Source of the DNA: CAYQJL01 sp964573295 | GTDB taxonomy: Bacteria; Eisenbacteria; RBG-16-71-46; CAIMUX01; WJJG01 | NCBI GenBank assembly: GCA_964573295.1 | Contig: CAZNJE010000007.1 | Coordinates: 76,926-140,925 of the forward strand | DNA: 64,000 nt | Reading direction: 5' to 3' | Shown: positions 51,614 through 60,222 of the stretch, in pieces | Position numbering within the stretch: the first letter of the stretch is position 1 | Layout of the letters: every line of letters starts with the position of its first letter | Made by a program: the position numbers and the translations under genes | Notes under the pieces: generated by a model | Seen by the model: only the letters and a program-made list of their open reading frames with translations | The model's database searches: none | What the model was told of the DNA's origin: nothing

Positions 51614-52306
51614 ATGTCCGAAATACACGATTCGCCCGCGCCGCCCCCAAGCGGCGCCGAGCTGGCCCGTACGATCGACCACACGCTGCTGAAGCCCGCG
51701 GCCACCGCGGCCGACATCCGCGCGCTCTGCGAGGAGGCGCTCACGCACGGCTTCGCCGCGGTATGCGTCAACCCGATCTGGATCCCGCTGGTGGCCATGC
51801 TGCTCGAAGGCAGCGAGGTGGCCCCGTGCAGCGTGGCCGGCTTTCCGCTGGGCGCCAACCTGACCGAGGTCAAGACCGTCGAGGCGATCCGCGCCCTCGA
51901 TGACGGCGCCCGGGAGATCGACATGGTGATCGCCGTCGGCGCCCTCAAGGAACGGCGGGACGACGACGTGCGCAAAGATATCGCGGCCGTGGTTCGCGCC
52001 TGCCAGGCCGGAGAGGCCCAGTGCAAGGTCATCCTGGAGACCTGCTACCTGACCGACGAGGAGAAGGCCCGCGCCTGCCGCCTGGCGATCGAGGCCGAAG
52101 CGAGCTTCGTCAAGACCTCGACCGGCTTCGGATCGGGTGGCGCCACGCTCGAGGATGTGCGCCTGCTGGCCGCCGAGGTGCGCGAGGCCGGCCTGGGCGT
52201 CAAGGCCTCGGGCGGCATCCGCACGCGCGAGGATGCCCTCGCCATGCTGGCCGCCGGGGCGACCCGGATCGGTACGAGCTCGGGGGTGGCGATCGTGGGA
52301 GGATGA
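51614..52306 (+). CDS. deoC: Deoxyribose-phosphate aldolase
   Basis: 230 residues, GAGGGAGG at 51601-51608. Class I aldolase that splits 2-deoxyribose-5-phosphate to glyceraldehyde-3-phosphate and acetaldehyde. Asp103 (EIDMVI), Schiff-base Lys167 (FVKTSTGF) and Lys197 (GVKASGGIR) are all present, and IDHTLLKP opens the barrel. Its 3-prime end is duplicated in decayed form at 54922. The gene itself is complete. Confidence 0.95.
   Translation: MSEIHDSPAPPPSGAELARTIDHTLLKPAATAADIRALCEEALTHGFAAVCVNPIWIPLVAMLLEGSEVAPCSVAGFPLGANLTEVKTVEAIRALDDGAREIDMVIAVGALKERRDDDVRKDIAAVVRACQAGEAQCKVILETCYLTDEEKARACRLAIEAEASFVKTSTGFGSGGATLEDVRLLAAEVREAGLGVKASGGIRTREDALAMLAAGATRIGTSSGVAIVGG
52214..52297 (+). repeat. 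Direct repeat, left copy (3-prime end of deoC)
   Basis: 84 bases that recur at 54922-55006 with about 90 percent identity by eye. This copy is in the intact deoC reading frame (GIRTREDALAMLAAGATRIG). Confidence 0.9.
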
Positions 52307-52647
52307 TATCGAAGGGTCACTCCGGAGCGAACACCGGCACCGGCGCAGGTTCCCTTGAGCCTCGGCTGGGAATTGGCCCGCTCGTCCGGGCAGATCGGGG
52401 GAGTGAACCGCCTGGTCGTTCAGCGTGGACTCGCCGGGTATGCCTATCCCGTTGATCCAGGTGAGCAAAGGTGTGATCGCTTCAGGCCGCGACGCGCTCG
52501 TAGTATTGTGGTCACATTGAAACGGAGAACCCGGTGCCATGGCAGCGATCTCTTCTGAAATGACATTCACAGGACCCACAGGCTCCTTCTTGCCTTGCCA
52601 AGCAGCTTGGACTAGGATCGTTGCACGACCTCAGGAAGATTCGGTAG
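52307..52647. other. Non-coding stretch downstream of deoC
   Basis: 341 bases. No family-like frame on either strand, no repeat, no clear hairpin terminator. Probably the decayed flank of the inserted segment. Confidence 0.4.
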
Positions 52648-52743
52648 ATGGATTGGCGGGACCACATATCGGTCGATCGGAGCGTCCGTCATGGAACTCC
52701 GTGCTTTCGGGGCACGCGGGTCATGGTGTCCCTAGTTGTGGAT
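52648..52743 (+). pseudogene. DUF433 antitoxin-like gene, truncated
   Basis: ATG 52648 with GGAAGA upstream. The first 32 residues (MDWRDHISVDRSV, then HGTPCFRGTRVMVSLVVD) match the N-terminal half of DUF433 proteins, usually the antitoxin side of a toxin pair. After VSLVVD the sequence becomes unrelated and the rest (LAAGMS, YP-L, AL-YA blocks) is missing. No toxin partner is visible. A relic. Confidence 0.7.
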
Positions 52744-52812
52744 CAGCAGGTGGAACACGAGGAACTCGAGGGTCCTGAAGGCAAGCGCGAACAACGGTGT
52801 AACTCCTCCTGG

Positions 52813-53802
52813 TCACCTGGTCGATCTGGCGCCGTCACCGTCGTCGCGGGCTGCCGTTGCCGGCAGCCGAACCTCCTTCGACGTCTCCGTGAGCGTCCAC
52901 CTGGACGGCGTGATGAGGAGCATCTCGGCGAGCCCGTAGGGCAGCACCTGCTCGGACCACGGCCGCGCGGGATGCTCGGTGCTGAAGTGCAGGCAGACCG
53001 TCATGCCCTGAGCCAGACGCCCGCTGGCGAACGCCATCAACTCGCATTCCTCGATGGGCATCACGCGCCGCCGGTCCAGTGGGTAGGCCGGAAAGGTGCC
53101 GGCATGGATGTTCTCCACCGGCCCGTTTCGCCATGACGTGTTGAGCAGGGCGTTGGCGAATACACGGCTTGCGTGAGCTTCGACCTCGCCGCGCACGCGC
53201 TCGAGCCGCTCGTGACTGGCCACCTCGACCACGCGGGTCGCCATCTCCGGCTGTGACAGGGCTCCGAACTCGGTGACCTCGAGCTTCCCTGTCTTCTTCG
53301 GCATCGGAAGGTACCGCACCGCCCGGTTTACGAGCTGCTCGTAGTGACGGCCACCCGGGTCGGCTCGGTAGATGTCAATCCACCTTGCGAGCGCGGCCGA
53401 TGCTTCGATGTTGATGCGGGCCATCTCGCCGTCGCTGATCCGGCTGACGCGCGGTGAATCGACGCCGGGCACGAGCGGCTTGAAGCGATCGAGCAACACA
53501 GCCAGGTACGAGCCCCATCGCAGTGCGACCGCTGCGGCAGCCACGCCCTCCCGGCCCACCATGGATCCGGAGGGGGGCTTCGGTGGATCCGGCTTCGCCT
53601 CGAGGTAGGCGAGCACTTGGTCGAACAGCGTTGTCTCCGGCGGAAGAACGACCTGCACGGGCCCATGTGGCCCGGCGTCCTCGATGCAGGAGCCAGCGTC
53701 GAGCACGAGTTCGTCATTGATGCGCACCAGAATGGGCGTGCGCAGACCACATGGTCCTTGCCTACAGGAGCTCACGTCGAGCCCTACGGTTGACGAGCTC
53801 AC
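52813..53802 (-). CDS. Hypothetical protein
   Basis: Up to 329 residues; not recognised. The frame begins inside the end of the upstream gene; a GTG at 53775 would shorten it by nine residues and leave a 14-base overlap. Soluble and mixed alpha/beta, with segments such as PVQVVLPPETTLFDQVLAYLEA and a C-terminal part with ASGRLAQGMTVCLHFS. No signal peptide or membrane helix. Pairs with the gene at 53762 as a two-gene unit in the accessory segment. Confidence 0.5.
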   Translation of the reverse strand: MSSSTVGLDVSSCRQGPCGLRTPILVRINDELVLDAGSCIEDAGPHGPVQVVLPPETTLFDQVLAYLEAKPDPPKPPSGSMVGREGVAAAAVALRWGSYLAVLLDRFKPLVPGVDSPRVSRISDGEMARINIEASAALARWIDIYRADPGGRHYEQLVNRAVRYLPMPKKTGKLEVTEFGALSQPEMATRVVEVASHERLERVRGEVEAHASRVFANALLNTSWRNGPVENIHAGTFPAYPLDRRRVMPIEECELMAFASGRLAQGMTVCLHFSTEHPARPWSEQVLPYGLAEMLLITPSRWTLTETSKEVRLPATAARDDGDGARSTR

Positions 53803-54241
53803 GGAGGAGCGCGACCTCGGCCTTCGTTGGCTTCCATCGACTCAGGTGCTCCAGACGGCGCTTCGCGAACCTATGTTCTGCGCTGACCACGCCGGGCGGC
53901 GGCTTCGAGAAAGCAATAGCACCGGACGCCGCTTCACTAGCGGTCGCCATGAGCTCCATGTAGTGCCGACGGTCGAGCGTGCCATCGGCGTGGGCCCGGC
54001 ACTGGAAGTAGGCCAGACGGACCACCTCGACGGGACGCCGATCCTCCAGGAGCACCATGACCTCGGCGTACTGCACCCAGCCTTCTTCATCTACGGGGAG
54101 CCGCCCGCCACGAGAGAAGAAGTCATCGACCCTGCCGAACGGCAGCGGTCGCAACTCGCCATGGCGAGGTCTGAGGTAGAACCATGTTCGGACGCCCATG
54201 TCACGCACCATGTGCATAGTGGAGTGCATAGTGGAGTGCAT
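53762..54241 (-). CDS. Hypothetical protein with N-terminal STMH repeats
   Basis: 159 residues if it starts at ATG 54241, behind GGGGGAGGG (54260-54268). Later in-frame ATGs at 54211 and 54199 are as plausible. The body (MGVRTWFYLRPRHGELRPLPF, VQYAEVMVLLEDRRPVEVVR) is soluble and belongs to no family I can name. The first residues are encoded by a 12-bp repeat, each unit offering an ATG. Overlaps the downstream hypothetical gene. Confidence 0.5.
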   Translation of the reverse strand: MHSTMHSTMHMVRDMGVRTWFYLRPRHGELRPLPFGRVDDFFSRGGRLPVDEEGWVQYAEVMVLLEDRRPVEVVRLAYFQCRAHADGTLDRRHYMELMATASEAASGAIAFSKPPPGVVSAEHRFAKRRLEHLSRWKPTKAEVALLRELVNRRARRELL

Positions 54242-54247
54242 AGTGGA
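54212..54247. repeat. Three perfect 12-bp units GTGCATAGTGGA
   Basis: Three identical units. On the minus strand each reads TCCACTATGCAC (Ser-Thr-Met-His) in frame with the hypothetical gene, so each carries a possible start codon. Confidence 0.95.
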
Positions 54248-54391
54248 TTGTATCCACCCTCCCCCAGCAGGCGGGCAGCAAATCGCCTCAAATGGCCCTG
54301 CCACCGGGCACATCTCCGCTTGCGTCGCTCAGCCCACCCGGTCACTCGAGCGCCCTGGCCCCGGAATCCGGCCCCGGTCGCTCTTCTTCAG

Positions 54392-54897
54392 TCACATGGG
54401 CCAGTATAGCACGGTCCCGGAAGCCATGGCTTCGCCCTCGTCCCCACAGACTCGTTCCGGCTGGCAACGGGATCGGGGTGAGCTACCCTGGTGGAGCTGC
54501 TTCCGGACCATGCGCGGCGCCGCCGGCTCGCTGAACAACGGATCGAGGTGTTGGGCCGGCCCTAGCTTAACCAGGCGCTTCAGAGGCGCACGGGCCGATC
54601 GGGGAGGAATCCCCACAAGTTTCGCGACCTGACTCGTGCCAATGCCGTTGGCCTCACCGATGGCATGCATGATTCCATCCTCTTCACAGGCCTCGATCAT
54701 TCTACCGATCCCGCTGCCCCACTGCTCCATCAGGCCCAACTCTCTATATACCCGTCCGATGACCCGATTACGCAACCGGGAGACACCTGTCAGGATGTCG
54801 TCCACCGTGAGTCCGAAGGGGAGTAGGCCGGGACTCTCCACCTCTACACGGTCGTCGAACCACTCGTCGGTACCAGTCGGCGCTGGTGCCGGGTCAA
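54392..54897 (-). pseudogene. Fragment of an ATP-binding RecG-like/AlbA-type regulator
   Basis: The frame can be followed from about 54897, where an in-frame stop (TGA) lies just upstream. Residues VEVESPGLLPFGLTVDDI and LGLMEQWGSGIGRMIEAC are the C-terminal signature of HATPase_c_4 proteins (putative transcriptional regulators annotated as ATP-binding or RecG-like). The N-terminal two thirds, including the AlbA DNA-binding part, are absent. The tail after GIPPRSARAPLKRLVKLG (winged-helix-like) runs into unrelated sequence. A relic. Confidence 0.7.
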
Positions 54898-54921
54898 TGC
54901 TTCAGAGTTCGAAGATCAGGG

Positions 54922-55006
54922 GGCATCCGCACTCGCGAGGACGTCCTCGCCATGCTGGCCGCCGGGGCGACCCGATCGGTACGAGCTCGGGAGTGGCGAC
55001 ACCGTG
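54922..55006 (+). pseudogene. Decayed copy of deoC 3-prime end (right direct repeat)
   Basis: Encodes GIRTREDVLAMLAAGATR as in DeoC, then a one-base deletion (CCC-GATCGG for CCCGGATCGG) shifts the frame. Third-position changes relative to 52214-52297 show it is old. It bounds a 2.6-kb segment of relics and hypotheticals. Confidence 0.85.
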
Positions 55007-55037
55007 ACGTAGCCGCGACAGGCCGCCCCGAACTCTT

Positions 55038-55901
55038 CTACCTACGAAAGAGGCTCTTCACGGCTCCCCACGTCGTCGACTGATCCTGCGACCCGCCTCC
55101 GGGAAGCTCGTCGGGCAGATCGCCCACGTCCGATGGGAAATCGCCTACATAGACCCCGAATCCCATGGCCGCCGTCTCGCTCCACACGACATCCGGCCGC
55201 TGCCATCCCTCGGGATAGCCCGTGTTGGGGGCAACGCAGATCCAGGGATCGCCGCCCGGACCGTTGAGGTCTGCACCGAAGTGGTAGTCGTAGGGCGTCT
55301 GTTCCTGGAAGTTCGGCTGTGCGCCTACATAGAACGGCCCGTCGACGAACGTGTGGATCTCGACATCGTAGAAACCGAACTCTGGCCACTCGGGAACGGT
55401 GTCGAAGTACACCGCAGGCCGAACCTGACGCACGAGGCCCGGCTGCCCCCCGTCGTCGCCCCACACGAAGAAGTCCGAGCTTCGCTCGACCGGGATGGTG
55501 TTGTCGGTGGTGGTGAGGTAGACGCGCACCCCCGCGATGACGGCGGGTCCGGTGTACCCCTCCGCGAACGCCCCGTAGTAGGGGGCCTGGATCCGCTGGT
55601 AGCGCCATGCGTAGGCGGTCTCGTAGGAATCGTCGGCATTCTGCCAGTACTCGTAGTCCCGCAGAGCCGACGGCTGGCCCGCCACGACCGCAATGGATCC
55701 TGCGATATTGATACTAGCGGCATGAGCGGGGTGGAGCAAGCGAGAGTCCCCAATGGGAGAACCTCCCGCAGCTGAGGCAGCGGCAGAGACTCTGCCAGGT
55801 AGCCTCCATGCCGCCGCAAGGGGCCCGACTAGGTACCGCTCGCAGAAGCATGGAACCTCTAAGGACCTATAAGAAAAGCGCTTGAAGAAAAACTCCGACA
55901 T
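55038..55901 (-). CDS. Hypothetical beta-rich extracellular-type protein, possibly degenerate
   Basis: 287 residues as an open frame. Residues about 80-270 look like an extracellular ligand domain (AVIAGVRVYLTTTDN, SSDFFVWGDDGGQPG, YDVEIHTFVDGPFYVG), a pattern seen in secreted proteins of FCB-type bacteria that carry sorting domains. The first 60 residues have no signal peptide and unusual composition, and no ribosome site precedes the ATG. The original signal region or C-terminal sorting domain may have been lost. Function unknown. Confidence 0.45.
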   Translation of the reverse strand: MSEFFFKRFSYRSLEVPCFCERYLVGPLAAAWRLPGRVSAAASAAGGSPIGDSRLLHPAHAASINIAGSIAVVAGQPSALRDYEYWQNADDSYETAYAWRYQRIQAPYYGAFAEGYTGPAVIAGVRVYLTTTDNTIPVERSSDFFVWGDDGGQPGLVRQVRPAVYFDTVPEWPEFGFYDVEIHTFVDGPFYVGAQPNFQEQTPYDYHFGADLNGPGGDPWICVAPNTGYPEGWQRPDVVWSETAAMGFGVYVGDFPSDVGDLPDELPGGGSQDQSTTWGAVKSLFRR

Positions 55902-55929
55902 CCAGAAAAAAAGCTGGAACCCAGACTCA

Positions 55930-55970
55930 ATTCAATGTTACTATTTGCGAAGTTGCTAAAGTACTTGAAT
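55930..55970 (+). promoter_or_regulatory. Candidate promoter/operator of the ArsR-rhodanese operon
   Basis: AT-rich 41-bp stretch 35 bases before the ArsR-type start. Perfect 6-bp inverted arms ATTCAA (55930-55935) and TTGAAT (55965-55970), an 8-bp palindrome AAGTACTT (55959-55966), and a TACTAT -10-like box (55939-55944). Autoregulation by the ArsR product is typical of that family; the site assignment is inferred. Confidence 0.3.
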
Positions 55971-56005
55971 GCTTACCTGCGGGTGATCGATAGAGGAGTA
56001 GGGCC

Positions 56006-56722
56006 ATGAACGAAAACCTCGAACATCTCCAGAGCTACAAACAGCGGCTCTTCGGCGAGTTCGGGCGCCTGGGCAAGGCGCTCTACAGTCCGCGCCGGCT
56101 GGAGCTGCTGGATCTGCTGTGCCAGACCGAACGGACCGTCGAAGACCTGATGCGCCACACCGGGCTGTCGGCCTCGAATGTCTCCCAGCACCTGAGCGTG
56201 CTGCGCGACGCGCGCCTGGTGGCCTCGCGCAAGGAAGGCCTCTTCGTCTATTACCGTCTCGCCGATCCGGTCGTGGGCGACTTCTGGCGCGCGTTCCGCA
56301 ATGTGGCCATTCACTGTATGGCCGAGGCGCGCGAGCTGGTGAACTCCTACAACGACGATCCCGAGGACCAGGCGCCGATCGGCGCCGACGATCTGCGGGC
56401 GCGCATCCAGCAGGGCGACGTGGTGCTTCTCGATGTCCGCCCGGCCAACGAATACGACGCCGCCCATCTGCCCGGCGCGCTCTCGATCCCGCTCGAGGAT
56501 CTCGAGAGCCGCCTCTCCGAGATCCCCAAGGATCAGGAAGTGATCGCCTACTGCCGCGGCCCCTTCTGCGTGATGGCCCACGAGGCCGTGCGGCTCCTGC
56601 GCGCGAAGGGCTACCGTGCTCGCCGCGCCGAGGAGGGCATCCCTGAATGGCGCGCGCACGGCGAGCCGGTCGAAAGCAACGGCAAGCGGCTGGCAACCCA
56701 GGACTCTTCCCAGGACTCTTAG
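56006..56722 (+). CDS. ArsR-family regulator fused to a rhodanese domain
   Basis: 238 residues, GAGGAG before ATG. Residues 20-100 are a winged helix (LLDLLCQTERTVEDLM, LSASNVSQHLSVLRDARLV); residues 125-225 are a rhodanese domain with active-site loop CRGPFC (Cys183). The combination suggests a transcription factor sensing sulfur species (sulfane sulfur or persulfide) by its reactive Cys. Only Cys39 and Cys104 lie in the HTH part, without a clear metal site. First gene of the operon with the MMPL transporter (110-bp gap). Confidence 0.9.
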   Translation: MNENLEHLQSYKQRLFGEFGRLGKALYSPRRLELLDLLCQTERTVEDLMRHTGLSASNVSQHLSVLRDARLVASRKEGLFVYYRLADPVVGDFWRAFRNVAIHCMAEARELVNSYNDDPEDQAPIGADDLRARIQQGDVVLLDVRPANEYDAAHLPGALSIPLEDLESRLSEIPKDQEVIAYCRGPFCVMAHEAVRLLRAKGYRARRAEEGIPEWRAHGEPVESNGKRLATQDSSQDS

Positions 56723-56832
56723 TTTGAAGCAACCCACGGTCTACGGCCGCGGCATGCGCCCGGCCAAGGACGCCTGAACATAGAACAACCTGGAAACGAC
56801 CAGTGGACCCGAAGAACGATAGAGGTGCTGCC

Positions 56833-59205
56833 ATGAACGACTCGAAACACTTTCTCGTACGGCTTGCGACCAACCACCCCAAGATCGTTGTCTCGCTGGC
56901 GGTCTTGGTGACCGTCCTCCTGGCGATCCCGATCCCCTCGGCGGTGATCGACACCGACCCGGAAAACATGCTCCAGGAAGATGAGCCGGTTCGCGTCATT
57001 CACTCGCGCATCAAGGAAGAGTTCAGTCTCTCGGATTACCTCGTGCTGGGGTTCACCGGTGAGTCCGACCTGCTCACCGAGGACTTCACGCGCCGGCTGG
57101 GATTGCTCGTGGAGCAGATCGAGGAGACCGAGGGTGTGGTTTCCGAAGATGTGCTCGCCCCGTCCACGGTGGATGACATCTACCGGACACCGGACGGGTC
57201 GCTGGTGGTCGGCGGACTCACCGAGCCCCGCACGGGATGGGATACGCAGCCCTCGATCGCGAGCAAGATCGAGAGCAACCCGCTCCTGAAGGGCAAGCTC
57301 GCCTCCCCCGACGGTCGGGTGGTCGCGATCTACATTCCGCTCGAGGCGAAAAAGTACGCCGCCACGGTGGCGCGGGAGATCGAGGCCGCCATGGAACGTA
57401 TCGGCGGCTTCAAGAACTACCACATCACCGGGCTCCCGATGGCGCAGGACGTCTTCGGCCAGGAGATGTTCAAGCAGATGGGGATCTCGGCCCCGATGGC
57501 CGGTCTTTTGATCTTCCTGCTCATGCTCTTCTTCTTCCGTAAGCTCCAGGTCGTGCTGGCGCCGATGATCATCGCCGTCATGACCGTCATCTGGACGATG
57601 GGGCTGTTGATCTTCTTTGGCTTTACGGTCCACATCATGAGTTCGATGATCCCGATCTTCTTGATGCCGATTGCGGTCCTGAACTCGATCCACATTCTCT
57701 CGGAGTTCCACGAGCGCTATCAGAAGTCGAAGTCGCAGCGCAAGGCGATCGTCTCGACCATGCACGAGCTCTACAAGCCGATGATCTTCACCTCCATGAC
57801 AACGGTCGTGGGCTTCGCCTCGCTCATGTCGGCCAATATTCCCCCCGTGCGGGTCTTCGGCGCTTTCGTGGCGATCGGCGTCGCGGTGGCCTGGACGTTG
57901 TCGGTCACCTTCAACCCGGCCTACGCCGTGCTGCTCTCAAAGCGGACGCTCTCGAATTTCGGCCGCAAGGGTGACAGCCACTCTCCCCTGGCCGCGTTCA
58001 TGAACGCGGTGGGCCGCGCCTCGGTCCGGGGCCGCTGGGTGACGATCACCGCCACCGCCGCCGCGCTCTTTCTCGCCGGCTACGGCATCACGCAGATCGT
58101 GGTCAACGACAACCCGACCAAGTGGTTCAAAACCGACCACCCGATCCGGATCGCCGAGCAGGAGTTGGGCCGCCACCTGGCCGGCACCTACATGGCCTAC
58201 CTGGAGTTCGATGCCAGCGAAACCGACGAGGGCACCGTCAAGACGCCCGAGGTACTTGCCTACATGGATGGCCTGCAGAACCGCCTCACGGCCCTGCCCC
58301 AGGTAGGCGCCACGACCGGCATCACCGACATCGTCAAGAAGGTGCGCTTCGAGCTAGGCGACGGCGACTCGACGAAGTACGCCGTCCCCAACGACGCGCA
58401 GGAGATCGCCCAGGAGCTCTTCCTTTACGAGATCGCCGGCGGGGATCCGGACGATCTCTACAAGTTCATCACCCCGGATGGCGAGAAGGCGGTTCTGTGG
58501 ATCCAGCTCAAGGATGGCGACAATCAAGCGGTCGAGGAGATGGTCACCACCGCCGAGGCCTACATGGCCAGCGTGACCCCGCCCCCGCAGATGCGGTTCG
58601 ACTGGGGCGGCCTGACCTACATCAACGTCGTCTGGCAGGACAAGATGGTGGTCGGCATGCGCAACGCGCTGCTGGGCTCTTTCGGCGTGGTGCTCATCAT
58701 GATGATGCTGCTGCTGCGGTCGGTATCGCTGGGCATCATCTCGATGATGCCGCTGACGGTCACGATCGCCCTCGTCTACGGCCTCGTGGGCCTGACCGGC
58801 AAGGCGTATGACATGCCCATCGCGGTGCTGTCCTCGCTCACGCTGGGGCTCTCGGTCGACTTCGCCATTCACTTCCTCAAGCGCGGCCAGGAGATCTACA
58901 AGCGCGTCAAGAACCTGCGCGCCACGCTTGACGAACTCTTCGAGGAGCCCGCCCGGGCGATCGCGCGCAATATTGTCGTGGTCGCCCTCGGGTTCGTCCC
59001 CTTGCTGTTCGCAGCGTTGGTTCCGTACGTCACGGTGGGACTATTCTTCCTCGCCATCATGGCCCTGTCGGGAACGGCCACGTTCCTGATCTTGCCGGCC
59101 CTGCTGCTGGCGCGAGGACGAAAGGCATTCTGGCCCTGGGGAGCGCGTGAGACCACGTGGCAAGAGCGTCCCGTCCAAGCGGTCCCCGTCGCCAAGGAGG
59201 CATAG
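56833..59205 (+). CDS. RND/MMPL-type exporter
   Basis: 790 residues from ATG 56833 (AGAGGTG upstream). Two-fold repeat typical of the family: helix 1 (KIVVSLAVLVTVLLAIPI), a large periplasmic loop, a bundle of five helices with LMPIAVLNSIHILSEFHERY, and the same again with AVLSSLTLGLSVDFAIHFLKR. These GxxxD-like cores conduct protons. Substrates of such hopanoid- or lipid-type RND proteins are hydrophobic. The neighbouring LolA-like and barrel genes suggest transport across the envelope, not drug efflux. Confidence 0.9.
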   Translation: MNDSKHFLVRLATNHPKIVVSLAVLVTVLLAIPIPSAVIDTDPENMLQEDEPVRVIHSRIKEEFSLSDYLVLGFTGESDLLTEDFTRRLGLLVEQIEETEGVVSEDVLAPSTVDDIYRTPDGSLVVGGLTEPRTGWDTQPSIASKIESNPLLKGKLASPDGRVVAIYIPLEAKKYAATVAREIEAAMERIGGFKNYHITGLPMAQDVFGQEMFKQMGISAPMAGLLIFLLMLFFFRKLQVVLAPMIIAVMTVIWTMGLLIFFGFTVHIMSSMIPIFLMPIAVLNSIHILSEFHERYQKSKSQRKAIVSTMHELYKPMIFTSMTTVVGFASLMSANIPPVRVFGAFVAIGVAVAWTLSVTFNPAYAVLLSKRTLSNFGRKGDSHSPLAAFMNAVGRASVRGRWVTITATAAALFLAGYGITQIVVNDNPTKWFKTDHPIRIAEQELGRHLAGTYMAYLEFDASETDEGTVKTPEVLAYMDGLQNRLTALPQVGATTGITDIVKKVRFELGDGDSTKYAVPNDAQEIAQELFLYEIAGGDPDDLYKFITPDGEKAVLWIQLKDGDNQAVEEMVTTAEAYMASVTPPPQMRFDWGGLTYINVVWQDKMVVGMRNALLGSFGVVLIMMMLLLRSVSLGIISMMPLTVTIALVYGLVGLTGKAYDMPIAVLSSLTLGLSVDFAIHFLKRGQEIYKRVKNLRATLDELFEEPARAIARNIVVVALGFVPLLFAALVPYVTVGLFFLAIMALSGTATFLILPALLLARGRKAFWPWGARETTWQERPVQAVPVAKEA

Positions 59206-59315
59206 TCATGAATACGATCAACACCCATTTCAAGCATAGCGGCCTTAGCGGCTCGCACGTATCGAAAGCCCAGAGGATGATGACGGCCCTCGCGGCCGGC
59301 CAAAGGAGGTTCGCC

Positions 59316-60122
59316 ATGAAGACTCTCGCTCTCGGCATCTTCGCCCTGTTCGCCCTGTTCACCCTGTTCGCCGCCGGCAGTGCCCAGGCGCAGGATCCCG
59401 CCGAGATCATGAACGACTCGCACGCCGCCTATTACTACGCCAAGGATGGTGGCTACGCCAAGGTGGAGATGATCCTGACCGACAAGAAGGGCCGCACCCG
59501 GGAACGCATGTTCTGGATGGTGCGCCGGGACATCGAGGACATGGGCGACCAGCGCTATTACACCTACTTCTTGGAGCCGGCCGACGTGCGCCGCACCGGC
59601 TTCCTGGTCCACAAGAACGCCGAAGGCAATGACGACCGCTGGCTCTACATTCCGGCGCTCGACCTGGTGAAGCGCATCGCAGCCGACGACCGCGGCTCCT
59701 CCTTCGTGGGCTCGGACTTCACCTACGAAGACGTCTCGGGCCGCCTGCCCCTGCTGGACAACCACGAGCCTCTGGGCGAGGACACGGTCGCCGGCCGGGC
59801 GGTCTACAAGATCAAGAACACCCCGAAGGACAAGGGCACGGCCGATTTTGCCTACCGGGTCAGTTACGTCGACAAGGAGAACCTCCTGCCCCTGAAGGAG
59901 GAGTACTACGATGACAAGGACCGCCTGCAGCGGGTCTTCGAGATCCTGGAGGTCAAAGAGGTCGAAGGCGTGCCAACGGCCACGATGCGTAAGATGACCG
60001 ACTCGAAGAAGGGCAGCTTCACCGAGCTGAACTTCACCGAGGTTTCCTACGAGACCACGCTCGAGGCCGACGACTTCAGCGAGCGCATGCTCAAAAACCC
60101 GCCGCGCCGGTTCACGCGGTAG
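59316..60122 (+). CDS. Outer-membrane lipoprotein-sorting (LolA-like) protein
   Basis: 268 residues. Start 59316 is chosen for AAAGGAGG eight bases up and an immediate signal peptide (MKTLALGIFALFALFTLF, cleavage near AQAQ); earlier in-frame ATG 59208 gives a poor N terminus. The body (GRTRERMFWMVRRDIEDMGD, DDRWLYIPALDLVKRI, SDFTYEDVSGR) matches periplasmic lipid-binding proteins that accompany MMPL-type exporters. Likely carries a lipophilic molecule between the inner-membrane exporter and the outer membrane. Confidence 0.88.
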   Translation: MKTLALGIFALFALFTLFAAGSAQAQDPAEIMNDSHAAYYYAKDGGYAKVEMILTDKKGRTRERMFWMVRRDIEDMGDQRYYTYFLEPADVRRTGFLVHKNAEGNDDRWLYIPALDLVKRIAADDRGSSFVGSDFTYEDVSGRLPLLDNHEPLGEDTVAGRAVYKIKNTPKDKGTADFAYRVSYVDKENLLPLKEEYYDDKDRLQRVFEILEVKEVEGVPTATMRKMTDSKKGSFTELNFTEVSYETTLEADDFSERMLKNPPRRFTR

Positions 60123-60222
60123 CGCGACGACAGAAGCAGAGCTGCGGAAAGGCTCAGAGGTAGCTGAGCAAGGCCACTCGGAGCTATCACGCGTGCACGT
60201 TCACGAAACAGGGGGTGTCATC

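Noticed and set aside
52736..52939. Plus-strand frame after the DUF433 relic as a separate gene
   Set aside because: No recognisable domain, no ribosome site, overlaps the antisense hypothetical gene.
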